A stretch of DNA of 64,000 bases from Deltaproteobacteria bacterium (GTDB lineage: Bacteria; Desulfobacterota_E; Deferrimicrobia; Deferrimicrobiales; Deferrimicrobiaceae), in contig JAMDBZ010000018.1 of NCBI GenBank assembly GCA_023488945.1, positions 25,173 to 89,172 of the forward strand, given 5' to 3'. The notes beneath the pieces are model-generated. The model was not told where the DNA came from. It saw only the letters and a list, made by a program, of their open reading frames with translations, and made no database searches. The position numbers and the translations under genes are program-made. Positions 24,598-33,448 of the stretch are shown piece by piece. How positions within the stretch are numbered: the first letter of the stretch is position 1; each line of letters starts with the position of its first letter.

Positions 24598-25310
24598 TGT
24601 CCGGGCTCCCGGCGATCGAGACGATCCGCCTGTGCAAGACGTACCGCATCGATGACGTCCGGGTCGAGGCGCTGCGCGACATCGATTTGGCGATTCCCCG
24701 CGGCGAGTTCCTCGCGGTGATGGGGCCGTCGGGCTCCGGCAAGTCCACCCTCATGAACATCCTCGGATGCCTGGACCGTCCCACGTCCGGGACCTGCCGC
24801 ATCGACGGGCTGGATACCGCCGCCCTTTCGCGCAACGCCCTGGCGGACATCCGGAGGAGCAGGATCGGATTCGTCTTCCAGGGTTTCAACCTCCTCCCCC
24901 GGATGACGGCCCTGGAAAACGTCGAGCTGCCGATGATCTACGACAACGTCCCCTCCGGGAAGCGGCGGTCGCGGGCCCGGGACGCCCTGGCCGCGGTGGG
25001 GATCCTCGAGCGGGAGCACCATCTCCCGACGCAGATGTCGGGGGGACAGCAGCAGCGCGTCGCGATCGCGCGGGCGATCGTCAACAACCCCTCCTTCGTC
25101 CTGGCGGACGAGCCGACCGGGAACCTCGACACGGCGACGAGCGAAGAGATCATGTCCCTCTTCGATCGGCTGAACCGGGAGAACGGGATCACGCTCATCA
25201 TCGTCACTCACGAGCCCGACATCGCGCAGCTCGCCCGGCGCATCGTCCGGTTCCGGGACGGCCGGGTGGTGTCGGACGAAAGGACATCGACGGGAGCTTC
25301 CGCTCAATGA
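24597..25310 (+). CDS. ABC transporter ATPase of MacB/LolD type
   Basis: 237 aa. Walker [10 protein letters not shown] near residue 42, signature [15 protein letters not shown], Walker [12 protein letters not shown] and switch His in IVTHEPD. MacB is normally one protein with ATPase and permease; here the ATPase is separate from the permease that follows, as in Gram-positive YknXYZ-like systems and many deltaproteobacterial exporters. ATG overlaps the adaptor stop by one base. Confidence 0.92.
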   Translation: MSGLPAIETIRLCKTYRIDDVRVEALRDIDLAIPRGEFLAVMGPSGSGKSTLMNILGCLDRPTSGTCRIDGLDTAALSRNALADIRRSRIGFVFQGFNLLPRMTALENVELPMIYDNVPSGKRRSRARDALAAVGILEREHHLPTQMSGGQQQRVAIARAIVNNPSFVLADEPTGNLDTATSEEIMSLFDRLNRENGITLIIVTHEPDIAQLARRIVRFRDGRVVSDERTSTGASAQ

Positions 25311-26533
25311 ACCTCGCATCGGCGACCAAGTCGGCCTCCCGGTCCCTGCGGGCGAACAAGATGCGCTCCTTCCTCACGATGTTGGGCATGATCATCGGGG
25401 TCGGCGCCGTGATCGCCATGGTCGCCGTGGGCGCGGGAGCCAACGAGCGGCTCGCGGCCCAGATCGCCTCGATCGGCTCGAACCTCCTCATAGTGCTCCC
25501 CGGGAGCACGACTTCGGGCGGACTTCGTTCGGGGTTCGGCGGCGCCCCCACCCTGACGATGGCCGACGCCCGCGCCATCGGCCGCGAGCTGTCCGCCGTC
25601 CGGTTCGCCGCCCCCGCGATCCGGACCTCCGCGCCCGTCGTCTACGGCAACCAGAACTGGAGCACCATCGTCCAGGGCGTCACACCGGAATATTTCGACA
25701 TCCGGGACTGGAAAATCGCGGACGGCCGGTTCTTCACATCCGACGAAGTGGACGCCGCCGCGAAAGTGGCGGTCCTCGGCCGGACCGTCGCGTCGAACCT
25801 CTTCGGCGACGAGAACCCCGTGGGGAAGATCGTCCGCATCAAGCGCGTGCCGTTCACCGTCGTGGGACTGCTGGAACGAAAGGGCCAGTCGCCGCAGGGA
25901 CAGGACCAGGACGACATCGTCATCGCGCCGATCACGTCCGTCCAGAAGAAGCTCGCCGGAACGACCCACCTCGGGATGGTCGGCGTCATCCTCGTCCAGG
26001 CGACGGGGCCCGACACCATCCGCGAAGCGGAAACCCAGGTGACCGATCTTCTCCGCCAGCGACACCGGATCGCGCGGGGCCAGGAGGACGACTTCTCGGT
26101 CCGCAACCTCTCCGAGATGCTTTCGGTCGCGGAGGCTTCGACCCGCATCATGGGCCTGCTGCTCGGCGCGATCGCCTCCGTCTCCCTGATCGTGGGCGGG
26201 ATCGGGATCATGAACATCATGCTTGTCTCGGTCACCGAACGGACGCGGGAGATCGGGATCCGGATGGCGGTGGGGGCCCGGGAGCGCGACATCCTCCTCC
26301 AGTTCCTGATCGAGGCGGTGGTCCTCGCCCTGACGGGGGGAAGCATCGGCATCCTGGCGGGGATCGGCGGGTCCGTCCTCATTTCGCGGATCGCGGGCTG
26401 GTCGACGCTCATCTCGCCCGCCGCCGTCCTCGTCGCCTTCGGGTTCTCGGCGGCGGTCGGGATCTTCTTCGGCTTCTACCCGGCCAGGAAGGCCTCCCGC
26501 CTCGACCCGATCGAGGCGCTCCGGCACGAGTGA
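25307..26533 (+). CDS. MacB-type ABC transporter permease
   Basis: 408 aa. A first membrane helix (SFLTMLGMIIGVGAVIAMVA), the large periplasmic MacB_PCD domain (about 50-265) and an FtsX domain with three helices (GGIGIMNIMLVSVTERTREIGIRMAVGA motif, about 300-330). It couples ATP hydrolysis to extrusion through the adaptor and TolC protein of macrolides, siderophores, lipopeptides or similar; the substrate is not known. ATG 25307 overlaps the ATPase stop (ATGA). Confidence 0.92.
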   Translation: MNLASATKSASRSLRANKMRSFLTMLGMIIGVGAVIAMVAVGAGANERLAAQIASIGSNLLIVLPGSTTSGGLRSGFGGAPTLTMADARAIGRELSAVRFAAPAIRTSAPVVYGNQNWSTIVQGVTPEYFDIRDWKIADGRFFTSDEVDAAAKVAVLGRTVASNLFGDENPVGKIVRIKRVPFTVVGLLERKGQSPQGQDQDDIVIAPITSVQKKLAGTTHLGMVGVILVQATGPDTIREAETQVTDLLRQRHRIARGQEDDFSVRNLSEMLSVAEASTRIMGLLLGAIASVSLIVGGIGIMNIMLVSVTERTREIGIRMAVGARERDILLQFLIEAVVLALTGGSIGILAGIGGSVLISRIAGWSTLISPAAVLVAFGFSAAVGIFFGFYPARKASRLDPIEALRHE

Positions 26534-26549
26534 TGCGCGGGTCCCCAGC

Positions 26550-28055
26550 TCAACGCCGGTGGCAGAGGGTACAGATCGCCCCCCCTTCCCCCGCGACCAC
26601 GAAACGGTGTTTCCGGACGCCGGCGGGTCCTTCCCGGACGTCGATATGCGGGTTGTGGCATGTCGTACACGTCAGCTTCCCCTTCCCGTCGAGCTTGAAC
26701 GGCTCGGGGATCGCCATCCGCGGCGTGACGATGTGGTCGACGCCCATGGGGTGGTTCTCCTGGGGGTGACAGCGCAAACAGATCAGCCGCGTGTTCGAAA
26801 TGAAAGAGACCCGCGCGGCCTCCTCGTTGGTGGGGTCCGTCATCGTATCGTGGCAGAACTTGCAGGCCGTCCGGTCCGTCATCGCGGAATGCGGGTTGCG
26901 GCCCGCCAAGTCCGCCCGGTCATGGCACCGGAAGCAGATCGCGTTGATCGGTTGCCCGGCCACCCGTCCCCGGATCGCGACGCCGCTTCCCCCTTGCGGA
27001 GTCGGATCATGGCATGTCAGGCACCGGATCTTCCCTTCCGCCGACAGCGGCAGCTCCGCTCCCGGCTTCATTCCAGGTGCCGGCCTGACGAGGATCGGAT
27101 GGCAGGAGTCCATCGCCCCGTGGCACGAGAGGCAGATCTGAAGGTCGTCCCCGCGGTACCTGAGATTCTTCCGCATCTCCTCGGGCCGGATCGCCATCCC
27201 CGCATGGCACGCCAGGCAGCCGGAATAGTCCGCCTTCCGGTGGGGATTGACGTATCGCCCGGACTCGAGCGATTCGACATATTCCCGCCGCAGGAAGTGG
27301 AGCGTCGTGTCCGTCCCGTGGGGATCGTGGCAGGTGCCGCAGGTGACTCCGCCCCTCTTGTCGCGCGGAAGGCCCGGGGGGAGTTTCTGGAGGGGATCCG
27401 CGTTCGCGGGATGCGCCTTCTCCCTCACGTTGTGGCAGAAATCGCAGACCTGGCCGATCTTCTCCTTCACCTCCACCGTGCCGGCGCTGTCCGTCGGGCC
27501 GGGGCGGATCGTGTGGCAGGTATAACACTTCCCGCTCTTCGCCTCGGCCCGGTGGGGATTGATCGCGTTGAACGCCCTCCCGTGGCAGTCGAGGCACATG
27601 TCGATCCGGACCGCGTACCGCCCCGTGTCGAATCCCCGCAACAGGTAGGCTTCGCCCGTCTTCAGGTGCACGTCGTGGCACGTCGAGCAGATCACGTCGC
27701 CCGATGCGCTCAAGGGGAGGCCTTCGGGCAGCTTCCTGTCGGTTTTTTCGACGACCGGATGGTGGCTGGCTTCGGCGCTCGGGTGGCAATCGCGGCAAAG
27801 CGCGACGGGGTCCTTCCCGAGGCCGGCGAGGACCTCCGCCGCGGGCGTCTTTCCCCTGTCCGGGACGCGGGCGTGACACTCCCGGCAGTCCATCGCGACA
27901 TGGGGATTGATTCTCGAGACAGCGGGAGGCGGCCTCTCCTCGGCGCGGGCAGGGCCGATCGGAGCGGCCCCGCTCCAAGAGGCGACGATCGCAACCGCCA
28001 CGGGCAGCGATCGGGCGGCGCGCAACCAGGTATGGCCATCGGCGCCCATCGCCAT
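26550..28055 (-). CDS. 15-heme c-type cytochrome
   Basis: 501 aa with 15 CXXCH heme sites (CRECH first near residue 56, CTLCH at the C-terminus), many in pairs as in doubled-CXXCH domains, plus many distal-ligand His. An N-terminal signal peptide (residues 1-38) sends it to the periplasm; there is no other hydrophobic segment. Such cytochromes carry electrons across the periplasm or to outer-membrane and extracellular acceptors in Geobacter-type metabolism. The start is ATG 28055 or the in-frame ATG at 28049: a TATAAT (28063-28058 on this strand) sits directly upstream and would make the message leaderless. Downstream end convergent with the macB-type gene. Confidence 0.93.
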   Translation of the reverse strand: MAMGADGHTWLRAARSLPVAVAIVASWSGAAPIGPARAEERPPPAVSRINPHVAMDCRECHARVPDRGKTPAAEVLAGLGKDPVALCRDCHPSAEASHHPVVEKTDRKLPEGLPLSASGDVICSTCHDVHLKTGEAYLLRGFDTGRYAVRIDMCLDCHGRAFNAINPHRAEAKSGKCYTCHTIRPGPTDSAGTVEVKEKIGQVCDFCHNVREKAHPANADPLQKLPPGLPRDKRGGVTCGTCHDPHGTDTTLHFLRREYVESLESGRYVNPHRKADYSGCLACHAGMAIRPEEMRKNLRYRGDDLQICLSCHGAMDSCHPILVRPAPGMKPGAELPLSAEGKIRCLTCHDPTPQGGSGVAIRGRVAGQPINAICFRCHDRADLAGRNPHSAMTDRTACKFCHDTMTDPTNEEAARVSFISNTRLICLRCHPQENHPMGVDHIVTPRMAIPEPFKLDGKGKLTCTTCHNPHIDVREGPAGVRKHRFVVAGEGGAICTLCHRR

Positions 28056-28057
28056 GT

Positions 28058-28065
28058 ATTATAAT
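28058..28065. promoter_or_regulatory. Symmetric ATTATAAT: -10 element for the divergent cytochrome and TPR genes
   Basis: ATTATAAT is its own reverse complement, so it supplies a TATAAT in each direction. On the plus strand it lies 50 bp before the TPR start, which has its own ribosome site. On the minus strand it lies 2-8 bp before the cytochrome start codons. No convincing -35 exists on either side. Confidence 0.45.
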
Positions 28066-28114
28066 TGGCAAATTCGGATTCGTCTGCTGCGAACGCCCAG
28101 TGTGGGGGAAGGTC

Positions 28115-29152
28115 ATGGCACGGCTTGGTTCCGCCGCTCCCGTGCTGCTCTGGGCCCTGACGGCCCTGCTCGCCTCTCCCGCCGCGTTCGCCGGCGCGGA
28201 AAGCGCGGAACGGCACTACGTCACCGGCCGGGAACATCTGGCGGCGGGGAACGCCGCCGAGGCGGCCCGCGAATTCGCGAAAGCCGTTGCGGCCGACCCG
28301 AACCATATCGAAGCCCATTACCAGCTCGGCCTCCATTTCGCGCGGAACATCGCCGCCTACGACAAGGCCGAGCGCGAATTCCTCGATCTCCCCGAGATCG
28401 CGGTGCGCGCGGGGGGCAGGAAGCGAGACGACATCCTCTTCCGCGCGGGACTCGCGCTGGGCAAGCTCTACATCAAGAAGGGGCTCTACGAAGACGCGAT
28501 CAAGCTGACCCGGAACGTCGCGGCATCCGCCCCTCCCGGCGCCCCCCTCGACGACGCGTACAACACGCTGGGGATCGCGTATTACTACGAGCGTCTCTAC
28601 GAAGATGCGATCCTCGAGCTGCGCCGGGCCATCAAGCTCAACCCGAACAACACCGAGGCGCATTTCAACCTGAAGACGATCCGGGCCCGGTTGGAGCACT
28701 TCCAGGCCGCCAAGATCTACTCGCGGATGGGAGAACGGCAGGAGGCGGCCGCCCAGTACCGAAAGGCGATCGCGCTCGACCCGCGGTTCATCGAGGCCCG
28801 CTACCGCCTCGGGGCGGAGCTTTTTTTCGGCGGCAACCTCGCGGAGGCCCTCAAGGAGCTGAACCGGGCCGAGTCGATCTCCCCCGATTATCGGAAGAAC
28901 TACGAGATCCGGTACACCCAGGGACTCGTCCTGAAGGCGATGGGCCGGGCGGAGGAGGCGACGCGGAAGTTCGAGCAGACCGTCGCGGCAAGGCCGGGAT
29001 TCGCGGCGGCCCACAACGAGATCGGCCTGCTCCGCATGGGAAGCGGCGACCTGGACGGGGCGATCGGCTGCTTCGTGACGGCCATCGGAATCGACCCGAA
29101 AACCGAGTATGTCCGGAACCTCCAGGCCGCCTTCGCCCGCAAGGGGAAATAG
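28115..29152 (+). CDS. Exported TPR-repeat protein
   Basis: 345 aa from ATG 28115, preceded by GGGGGAAGG. A signal peptide (MARLGSAAPVLLWALTALLA, cleavage near AFAGA) is followed by about eight tetratricopeptide repeats, for example AAEAAREFAKAVAADPNHIE, EDAILELRRAIKLNPNN and EAAAQYRKAIALDPRFIEAR. TPR proteins are assembly scaffolds. It is divergent from the 15-heme cytochrome, with one shared symmetric -10, which suggests a role in making or placing the cytochrome in the envelope; this is inferred from position only. Confidence 0.85.
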   Translation: MARLGSAAPVLLWALTALLASPAAFAGAESAERHYVTGREHLAAGNAAEAAREFAKAVAADPNHIEAHYQLGLHFARNIAAYDKAEREFLDLPEIAVRAGGRKRDDILFRAGLALGKLYIKKGLYEDAIKLTRNVAASAPPGAPLDDAYNTLGIAYYYERLYEDAILELRRAIKLNPNNTEAHFNLKTIRARLEHFQAAKIYSRMGERQEAAAQYRKAIALDPRFIEARYRLGAELFFGGNLAEALKELNRAESISPDYRKNYEIRYTQGLVLKAMGRAEEATRKFEQTVAARPGFAAAHNEIGLLRMGSGDLDGAIGCFVTAIGIDPKTEYVRNLQAAFARKGK

Positions 29153-29275
29153 CAGACAGGCCGGCGCACAGGGGGCGTCGGAGCGCCACCAGGATAACTC
29201 GGGACAAACGGTCGATCCGTGCACGGAGACTGGTTCGAGTACCCGCTCGTTTGCGAGAAGCGAATACGAGTACGC

Positions 29276-29983
29276 CTACCGGGCGGGGAAGGACGCCGCG
29301 ATCCCGCTCCTGATATTTCCCGCCTCCCCCCGGGGTCGTTCGGCCCGGACGATCAGCCGCGTGACGGGCCCCTTGGGCCCGCGCCCGTATGCCGCCCGGA
29401 AGTCTTCCGCCAGGTTCCTTTGCGCGGCGATCCGCTTCCCGACATCCTCCTCCCCGGCCAGCGTGAAGACGGTCTCTTCGTCCGCCGGGCGGTACATGGA
29501 ACCGGCGGGAACCCGGTCTCCCCAGGCGTAGACGATCCGGATCCCGCGCGGCGGGAACCCGTACCACAGGTGGGACAGGAAATCCGTGACGCGCCTTTTC
29601 AGCGGGAGCGGGACGCGGTCCTCGCCGAACACGACCGTGATCGACACGGGGAAACGGGACGCGTGGGGATCGTAGTCCCGGGAGGTCCGGTTGACATTGT
29701 CCGTGAAAAGCGTGACGTCGAGCCTCTCGCCGCCGCCGACCGGCCAGCGCCCCGCCTTTTCCAGCGCGATGCCCGTCCCCGGCCTGAGCAGGAATTCCGC
29801 CTCGATGGCGTTGTCGCCCGCCGCCACCTTCCTCTCCGGGTATCCCGTGAGCCATCCGAGGGAGTGCTCCCGCCAACCGCCGGTTCCCCCGGCGGCCTCC
29901 CCACCGGCCGGGAATGCCGCGGCCAGCAGCCAGCCGAGGACCAGGACCGCGAAGATCCGGTCGCGACCGTCAATCCTCCCCAT
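29276..29983 (-). CDS. DUF3047-like exported protein
   Basis: 235 aa. A signal peptide (MGRIDGRDRIFAVLVLGWLL, then AAAFPAGGEAAG). The mature part resembles DUF3047 in the order FPVSITVVFGED, GIRIVYAWGDRVPAGSMYRP and AEDFRAAYGRGPKGPVTRLIVR. No function is known for that family. ATG 29983 is chosen as the start because it precedes the signal sequence; it overlaps the end of the CinA-like gene by 14 bp, so the two form an operon. The 123 bp between it and the TPR gene contain no gene or clear terminator. Confidence 0.65.
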   Translation of the reverse strand: MGRIDGRDRIFAVLVLGWLLAAAFPAGGEAAGGTGGWREHSLGWLTGYPERKVAAGDNAIEAEFLLRPGTGIALEKAGRWPVGGGERLDVTLFTDNVNRTSRDYDPHASRFPVSITVVFGEDRVPLPLKRRVTDFLSHLWYGFPPRGIRIVYAWGDRVPAGSMYRPADEETVFTLAGEEDVGKRIAAQRNLAEDFRAAYGRGPKGPVTRLIVRAERPRGEAGNIRSGIAASFPAR

Positions 29984-30728
29984 CGTCCCCCCTCTCCTCG
30001 ACCCGCCGGTCCATCGCAAGCCCGGCGGCCGCAAGCATCACGGCGAAACGGTCCGCGCACGCCGCGGCCCGGGCCGCCTCCTCCGCCCGGAAGACGACGC
30101 GGACCTTGTACTCCCCCTCGAGCATCGGGTACGATCCCACCCGGACATCCGGGAAGTCGCGCATCACGTCGGCCATGATCCCCGCGTACGCCGACTCGGG
30201 GGCTCCGCCGTACAGCGTCACGCGGCTCTTCCGCTTCCCCGAGACGAGCGGTCTGATCCATCCGAACATCTCCCGCAGGAGTCGGGGGATCCCCGGGAAG
30301 GCCGCCATCCGGGCGATGCAGAACCCCGGTGCGGCGCTCAGCGTGTTGGGGATCAGCGTCGCGCCCTGCGGCACCGTCGCCATGAGCATCCGGTGGGGGT
30401 TCATCCGGTCGCCGTAATACGCGTCGAGGGCCGCCGCAGCTTCCGGGTGTACGACGAGGGGCACCCCCGCGGCGAGAGCGACCGCCTCCCGGGTGATGTC
30501 GTCCGGCGTGGGGCCGATCCCGCCCGTCAGAACGAGAAGGTCCGCCTCCTGCAGGTAGAACTTCAGGTGTCGGACGACGACGCCGATGTCGTCGGGGAGA
30601 ATGGCACACAGGGCCACTTCCGCTCCCCACGCGTTGAGCAGCGGGAGCATGTAGCCGATGTTCGCCTCGGCGATCTCGGCCTTGAGGACCTCGTCGCCCA
30701 GGATAACGATTCCGACACGCGTCGCCAT
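29970..30728 (-). CDS. CinA N-terminal-like (MoCF_biosynth) protein
   Basis: 252 aa from ATG 30728. The molybdopterin-binding fold is indicated by VGIVILGDEVLKAEIAEANI (residues 4-23) and LVLTGGIGPTPDDITREAV near 75. It is a stand-alone MoCF domain with no CinA deamidase domain, as in many archaea and deltaproteobacteria. Domains of this kind in CinA have ADP-ribose/nicotinamide-nucleotide hydrolase activity; the short form's activity is not known. Confidence 0.82.
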   Translation of the reverse strand: MATRVGIVILGDEVLKAEIAEANIGYMLPLLNAWGAEVALCAILPDDIGVVVRHLKFYLQEADLLVLTGGIGPTPDDITREAVALAAGVPLVVHPEAAAALDAYYGDRMNPHRMLMATVPQGATLIPNTLSAAPGFCIARMAAFPGIPRLLREMFGWIRPLVSGKRKSRVTLYGGAPESAYAGIMADVMRDFPDVRVGSYPMLEGEYKVRVVFRAEEAARAAACADRFAVMLAAAGLAMDRRVEERGDDGED

Positions 30729-30753
30729 GTGTTCTCTCCCCCCGGCCCGCATG

Positions 30754-30912
30754 TCTCCCCAGGGTTCGTCGCGAGACGGTGGAGACGGGCGTGGATACAA
30801 GGCGCGCGACCGAGGGCCCCGGAGGCGTAGTGGAGACTACGTCGAGGAGCCCGACCGAGCGCAACGCAGTAGACATGCCCGTATCCGCCGCCGCAGCAGA
30901 AGCCTGGGGAGA
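30754..30912. repeat. Long nested inverted-repeat element upstream of purM
   Basis: The outer arms TCTCCCCAGG (30754-30763) and CCTGGGGAGA (30903-30912) are exact complements. Inside are GGATAC/GTATCC and a central hairpin CGTAGT-GGAG-ACTACG. This 159-bp element resembles in size and layout the palindrome at 6430-6591 but not in sequence. It fills most of the 291-bp divergent spacer between the CinA-like gene and purM. Confidence 0.55.
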
Positions 30913-30961
30913 CATTCGGGCCAGTGCGCCTCCATCTTACCGGAAGGAGAGGGAAAAATCA

Positions 30962-30991
30962 TTGACATCGCGTCCGCCGTGTCAGTAACGT
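30962..30991 (+). promoter_or_regulatory. Possible purM promoter
   Basis: TTGACA at 30962-30967 with a weak TAACGT at 30986-30991 (18-bp spacer). Transcription would start near 30998, downstream of GTG 30990 but upstream of the ribosome site of TTG 31020. Confidence 0.35.
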
Positions 30992-31019
30992 GGACTTCAA
31001 CTCGCCCGGAGAGCGCCCG

Positions 31020-32063
31020 TTGCCTACGCCCGTGACATATGCCGCCGCAGGAGTCCGCATCGACGAGGGAGATCGGATGGTCGCCCTGATCCGCCCGCTC
31101 GTCCGCACGACCCACCGCCCCGAAGTCCTGGGCGGGATCGGTTCGTTCGCCGGCTTCTTCCGCTTCCCCTCGCGGCGCTTCAAGGACCCGGTCCTCGTCT
31201 CGGGGACCGACGGCGTCGGAACGAAGGTCAAGGTGGCGGCCATGGCGGGGACGTTCGGAACGGTCGGGATCGACCTCGTGGCGATGTGCGTAAACGACAT
31301 CGTCGTCCACGGGGCGGAGCCGTTCTTCTTCCTCGATTACTACGCGACGGGGCGCCTGTCGGCCCGCCGGGGTGCGCAGGTCGTCGCGGGGGTCGTCGCG
31401 GGTTGCCGCGAGGCGGGATGCGCCCTGTTGGGGGGCGAGACGGCGGAGATGCCGTCGGTCTACGCGCCCGGGGAGTTCGACCTCGCCGGGTTCGTCGTCG
31501 GCGCCGTGGAGCGGCGTGCGATCATCGACGGACAGGGAACGCGCAACGGGGACGTTCTCGTCGGGCTCGCCTCGACGGGACTCCACAGCAACGGGTACTC
31601 GCTCGCCCGGAAGGTCGTCTTCGAAATCCTGGGTAAACGCATCCACTCGTTCATTCCCGACTGGGGAACGACCGTTTCGGAGGAGCTCCTCCGCCCGACA
31701 CGGATCTACGCCCGCCCGATCCTCTCATTCCTCCGGAAAGGGCGGATTTCCGGGATGGCCCACATCACGGGCGGGGGGATTCCCGGGAACCTTCCCCGTT
31801 CCCTTCCGCGGGGCCTCGGAGCGGTCATCGAACGGTCGAGCTGGCCCGTTCCGCCTGTGTTCGGGACGATTGTCCAGGCCGCCCGCCTCCCGGACCGCGA
31901 GACGTACCGGACTTTCAACATGGGGATCGGAATGATCCTGATCGTCCGGCCGGCCGACGGAGACCGGGCGCTGCGTCATTTCCGGCGCCGAGGCATTCCC
32001 GCCTGGATCATCGGGGAGGTCCGGGAACGGAAACGCGGTCAGGATCCGATTATAATTCGCTGA
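31020..32063 (+). CDS. purM: Phosphoribosylformylglycinamidine cyclo-ligase (AIR synthetase)
   Basis: 347 aa. It makes 5-aminoimidazole ribonucleotide, the fifth step of purine synthesis. PurM motifs: TYAAAGVRIDEGDRMV at the start, LVSGTDGVGTKVKVA (about 55), GIDLVAMCVNDIVVHGAEPFFF (about 80), LLGGETAEMP and MAHITGGGIPGNLPR. Start chosen as TTG 31020: GGAGAG lies 6 bp upstream and the length fits PurM (about 345 aa). The frame is open from GTG 30990, but that codon has no ribosome site and probably lies upstream of the transcription start. purN follows. Confidence 0.95.
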   Translation: MPTPVTYAAAGVRIDEGDRMVALIRPLVRTTHRPEVLGGIGSFAGFFRFPSRRFKDPVLVSGTDGVGTKVKVAAMAGTFGTVGIDLVAMCVNDIVVHGAEPFFFLDYYATGRLSARRGAQVVAGVVAGCREAGCALLGGETAEMPSVYAPGEFDLAGFVVGAVERRAIIDGQGTRNGDVLVGLASTGLHSNGYSLARKVVFEILGKRIHSFIPDWGTTVSEELLRPTRIYARPILSFLRKGRISGMAHITGGGIPGNLPRSLPRGLGAVIERSSWPVPPVFGTIVQAARLPDRETYRTFNMGIGMILIVRPADGDRALRHFRRRGIPAWIIGEVRERKRGQDPIIIR

Positions 32064-32124
32064 TATATAGCTAACCCAAGCAGGCAGACCGCAGGTATTA
32101 CCTGATATTGCTCGGGAGGAAGGG

Positions 32125-32781
32125 ATGCGCGCCGAAAAGCCGGACATCGCGGTGCTGGTTTCGGGCAGCGGGTCCAACCTGCAGGCCATCATCGACGCCT
32201 CGGAACGAGGGGAGATTCCCTGCCGGGTCGGGATCGTCATCAGCAACAAAGCGGACGCCTACGGGCTCACTCGAGCGCGGAACCACGGGATTTCGACCGA
32301 AGTGGTGGACCACAAGGCCTTCCCCTCGCGCGAGGCGTTCGACGCCCGACTCGTCGAGATCATCCGGGATCGCCGGGCCCGGCTCGTCTGTCTCGCCGGG
32401 TTCATGCGCGTGCTCACCCCCGGCTTCGTCCGTGCCTTCCCGAACCGGATCCTCAACATCCACCCGGCCCTCCTTCCCTCCTTCCCGGGCACGCACGGGC
32501 CGGGGCAGGCCCTTCGTCACGGAGTGAAGTTCTCCGGGTGCACCGTCCATTTCCTCGACGAGGGGGTGGACACGGGGCCGATCATCGTCCAGGCGGTCGT
32601 GCCGGTCTACGACGACGATACGGAGGAAACGCTCGCGGCCCGGATCCTCAAGCAGGAGCATAGGATCTACCCGATGGCGATCCGTCTCGTCCTGGAGGGG
32701 AAGGTCCGGATCGAGGGGCGGCGCGTCCTGTCGGATGCGCCGAAGATCCCCGAATTCTTCCACAGGAATCCGGACTCCTGA
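32125..32781 (+). CDS. purN: Phosphoribosylglycinamide formyltransferase
   Basis: 218 aa. Transfers formyl from 10-formyl-THF to GAR. N-terminal AVLVSGSGSNLQAIIDA, the catalytic Asn/His in ILNIHPALLPSFPG and the Asp in VDTGPIIVQ are all present. The ribosome site GGGAGGAAGGG precedes ATG 32125. It is 61 bp after purM; a TATAAT-like element at 32051-32056 at the end of purM may give it its own promoter. Confidence 0.95.
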   Translation: MRAEKPDIAVLVSGSGSNLQAIIDASERGEIPCRVGIVISNKADAYGLTRARNHGISTEVVDHKAFPSREAFDARLVEIIRDRRARLVCLAGFMRVLTPGFVRAFPNRILNIHPALLPSFPGTHGPGQALRHGVKFSGCTVHFLDEGVDTGPIIVQAVVPVYDDDTEETLAARILKQEHRIYPMAIRLVLEGKVRIEGRRVLSDAPKIPEFFHRNPDS

Positions 32782-32802
32782 GCGGCTGCCGGTATCGCCT
32801 CC

Positions 32803-33411
32803 TCACTCCCAGTGGAGGAACACGCGATACACCCAGTACTTCCACCCTTCGAGAAAGAACAACCGGAGGGAGCGGAGGGCGGACCGGACCCCGTGCCATT
32901 CCGAGGCGACCGGGATCGCGGTGAGGGAAACCTCTTGGGGGAGGAACTTCCTGAGGGCGAGATAGGCCCGGGGAAGGTGATAATCGGAGGTCACGAGAAC
33001 GACGCTGCGGAACCGCTGCGCCGTCACGACGGACTTCGCCGAGAACGCATTTTCCAGGGTGTTTTCGGACCATCCCTCCACGTGGATCTTCTCGAGCCCG
33101 GCCGGTCCCAGCGCGGGATGACCCGGAAGGAGTTGTTCGGGACGCACCTTCCGCCGCGCGCCAAGGATGTAGAGCTGCCTGCCGATCCCCTCCTTCCAGG
33201 CCCGGTATCCGACCGCGATCCGGTTCTCGCCGCCGGCCAGGACGAAGATGGCGTCCGCCGCCCCCCCGGCGGGAGCGGGCAGACCTCTCGCCAGGAGGTG
33301 CGGCACCACGGCCCCCCCGACCAGGAGAATGAGAACGACGGCGGCGATCCGCGGCACGGCGCGGGATTTTCGCCGGCGTCCGAAGAGATTTTCTCCCTTC
33401 CTAATGTCCAT
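32803..33411 (-). CDS. DUF218 (SanA/YdcF-type) membrane protein
   Basis: 202 aa. One N-terminal membrane helix (about 21-41) and a DUF218 domain: FVLAGGENRIAVGYRAWKEG, the WSENTLENA motif near 117 and LVTSDYHLPRAYLAL near 140. The family is linked to envelope/polysaccharide barrier functions (SanA, ElyC). The AT-rich sequence before ATG 33411 has a TATCAT a few bases upstream and no ribosome site, so the mRNA may be nearly leaderless. Convergent with purN. Confidence 0.85.
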   Translation of the reverse strand: MDIRKGENLFGRRRKSRAVPRIAAVVLILLVGGAVVPHLLARGLPAPAGGAADAIFVLAGGENRIAVGYRAWKEGIGRQLYILGARRKVRPEQLLPGHPALGPAGLEKIHVEGWSENTLENAFSAKSVVTAQRFRSVVLVTSDYHLPRAYLALRKFLPQEVSLTAIPVASEWHGVRSALRSLRLFFLEGWKYWVYRVFLHWE

Positions 33412-33448
33412 GATTTATGATATTTAACTTAAATTTCCGGAGGATGCC

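Noticed and set aside
29153..29275. Plus-strand ORF near 29219 after the TPR gene
   Set aside because: It runs opposite the DUF3047-like gene, has no ribosome site and shows no domain.
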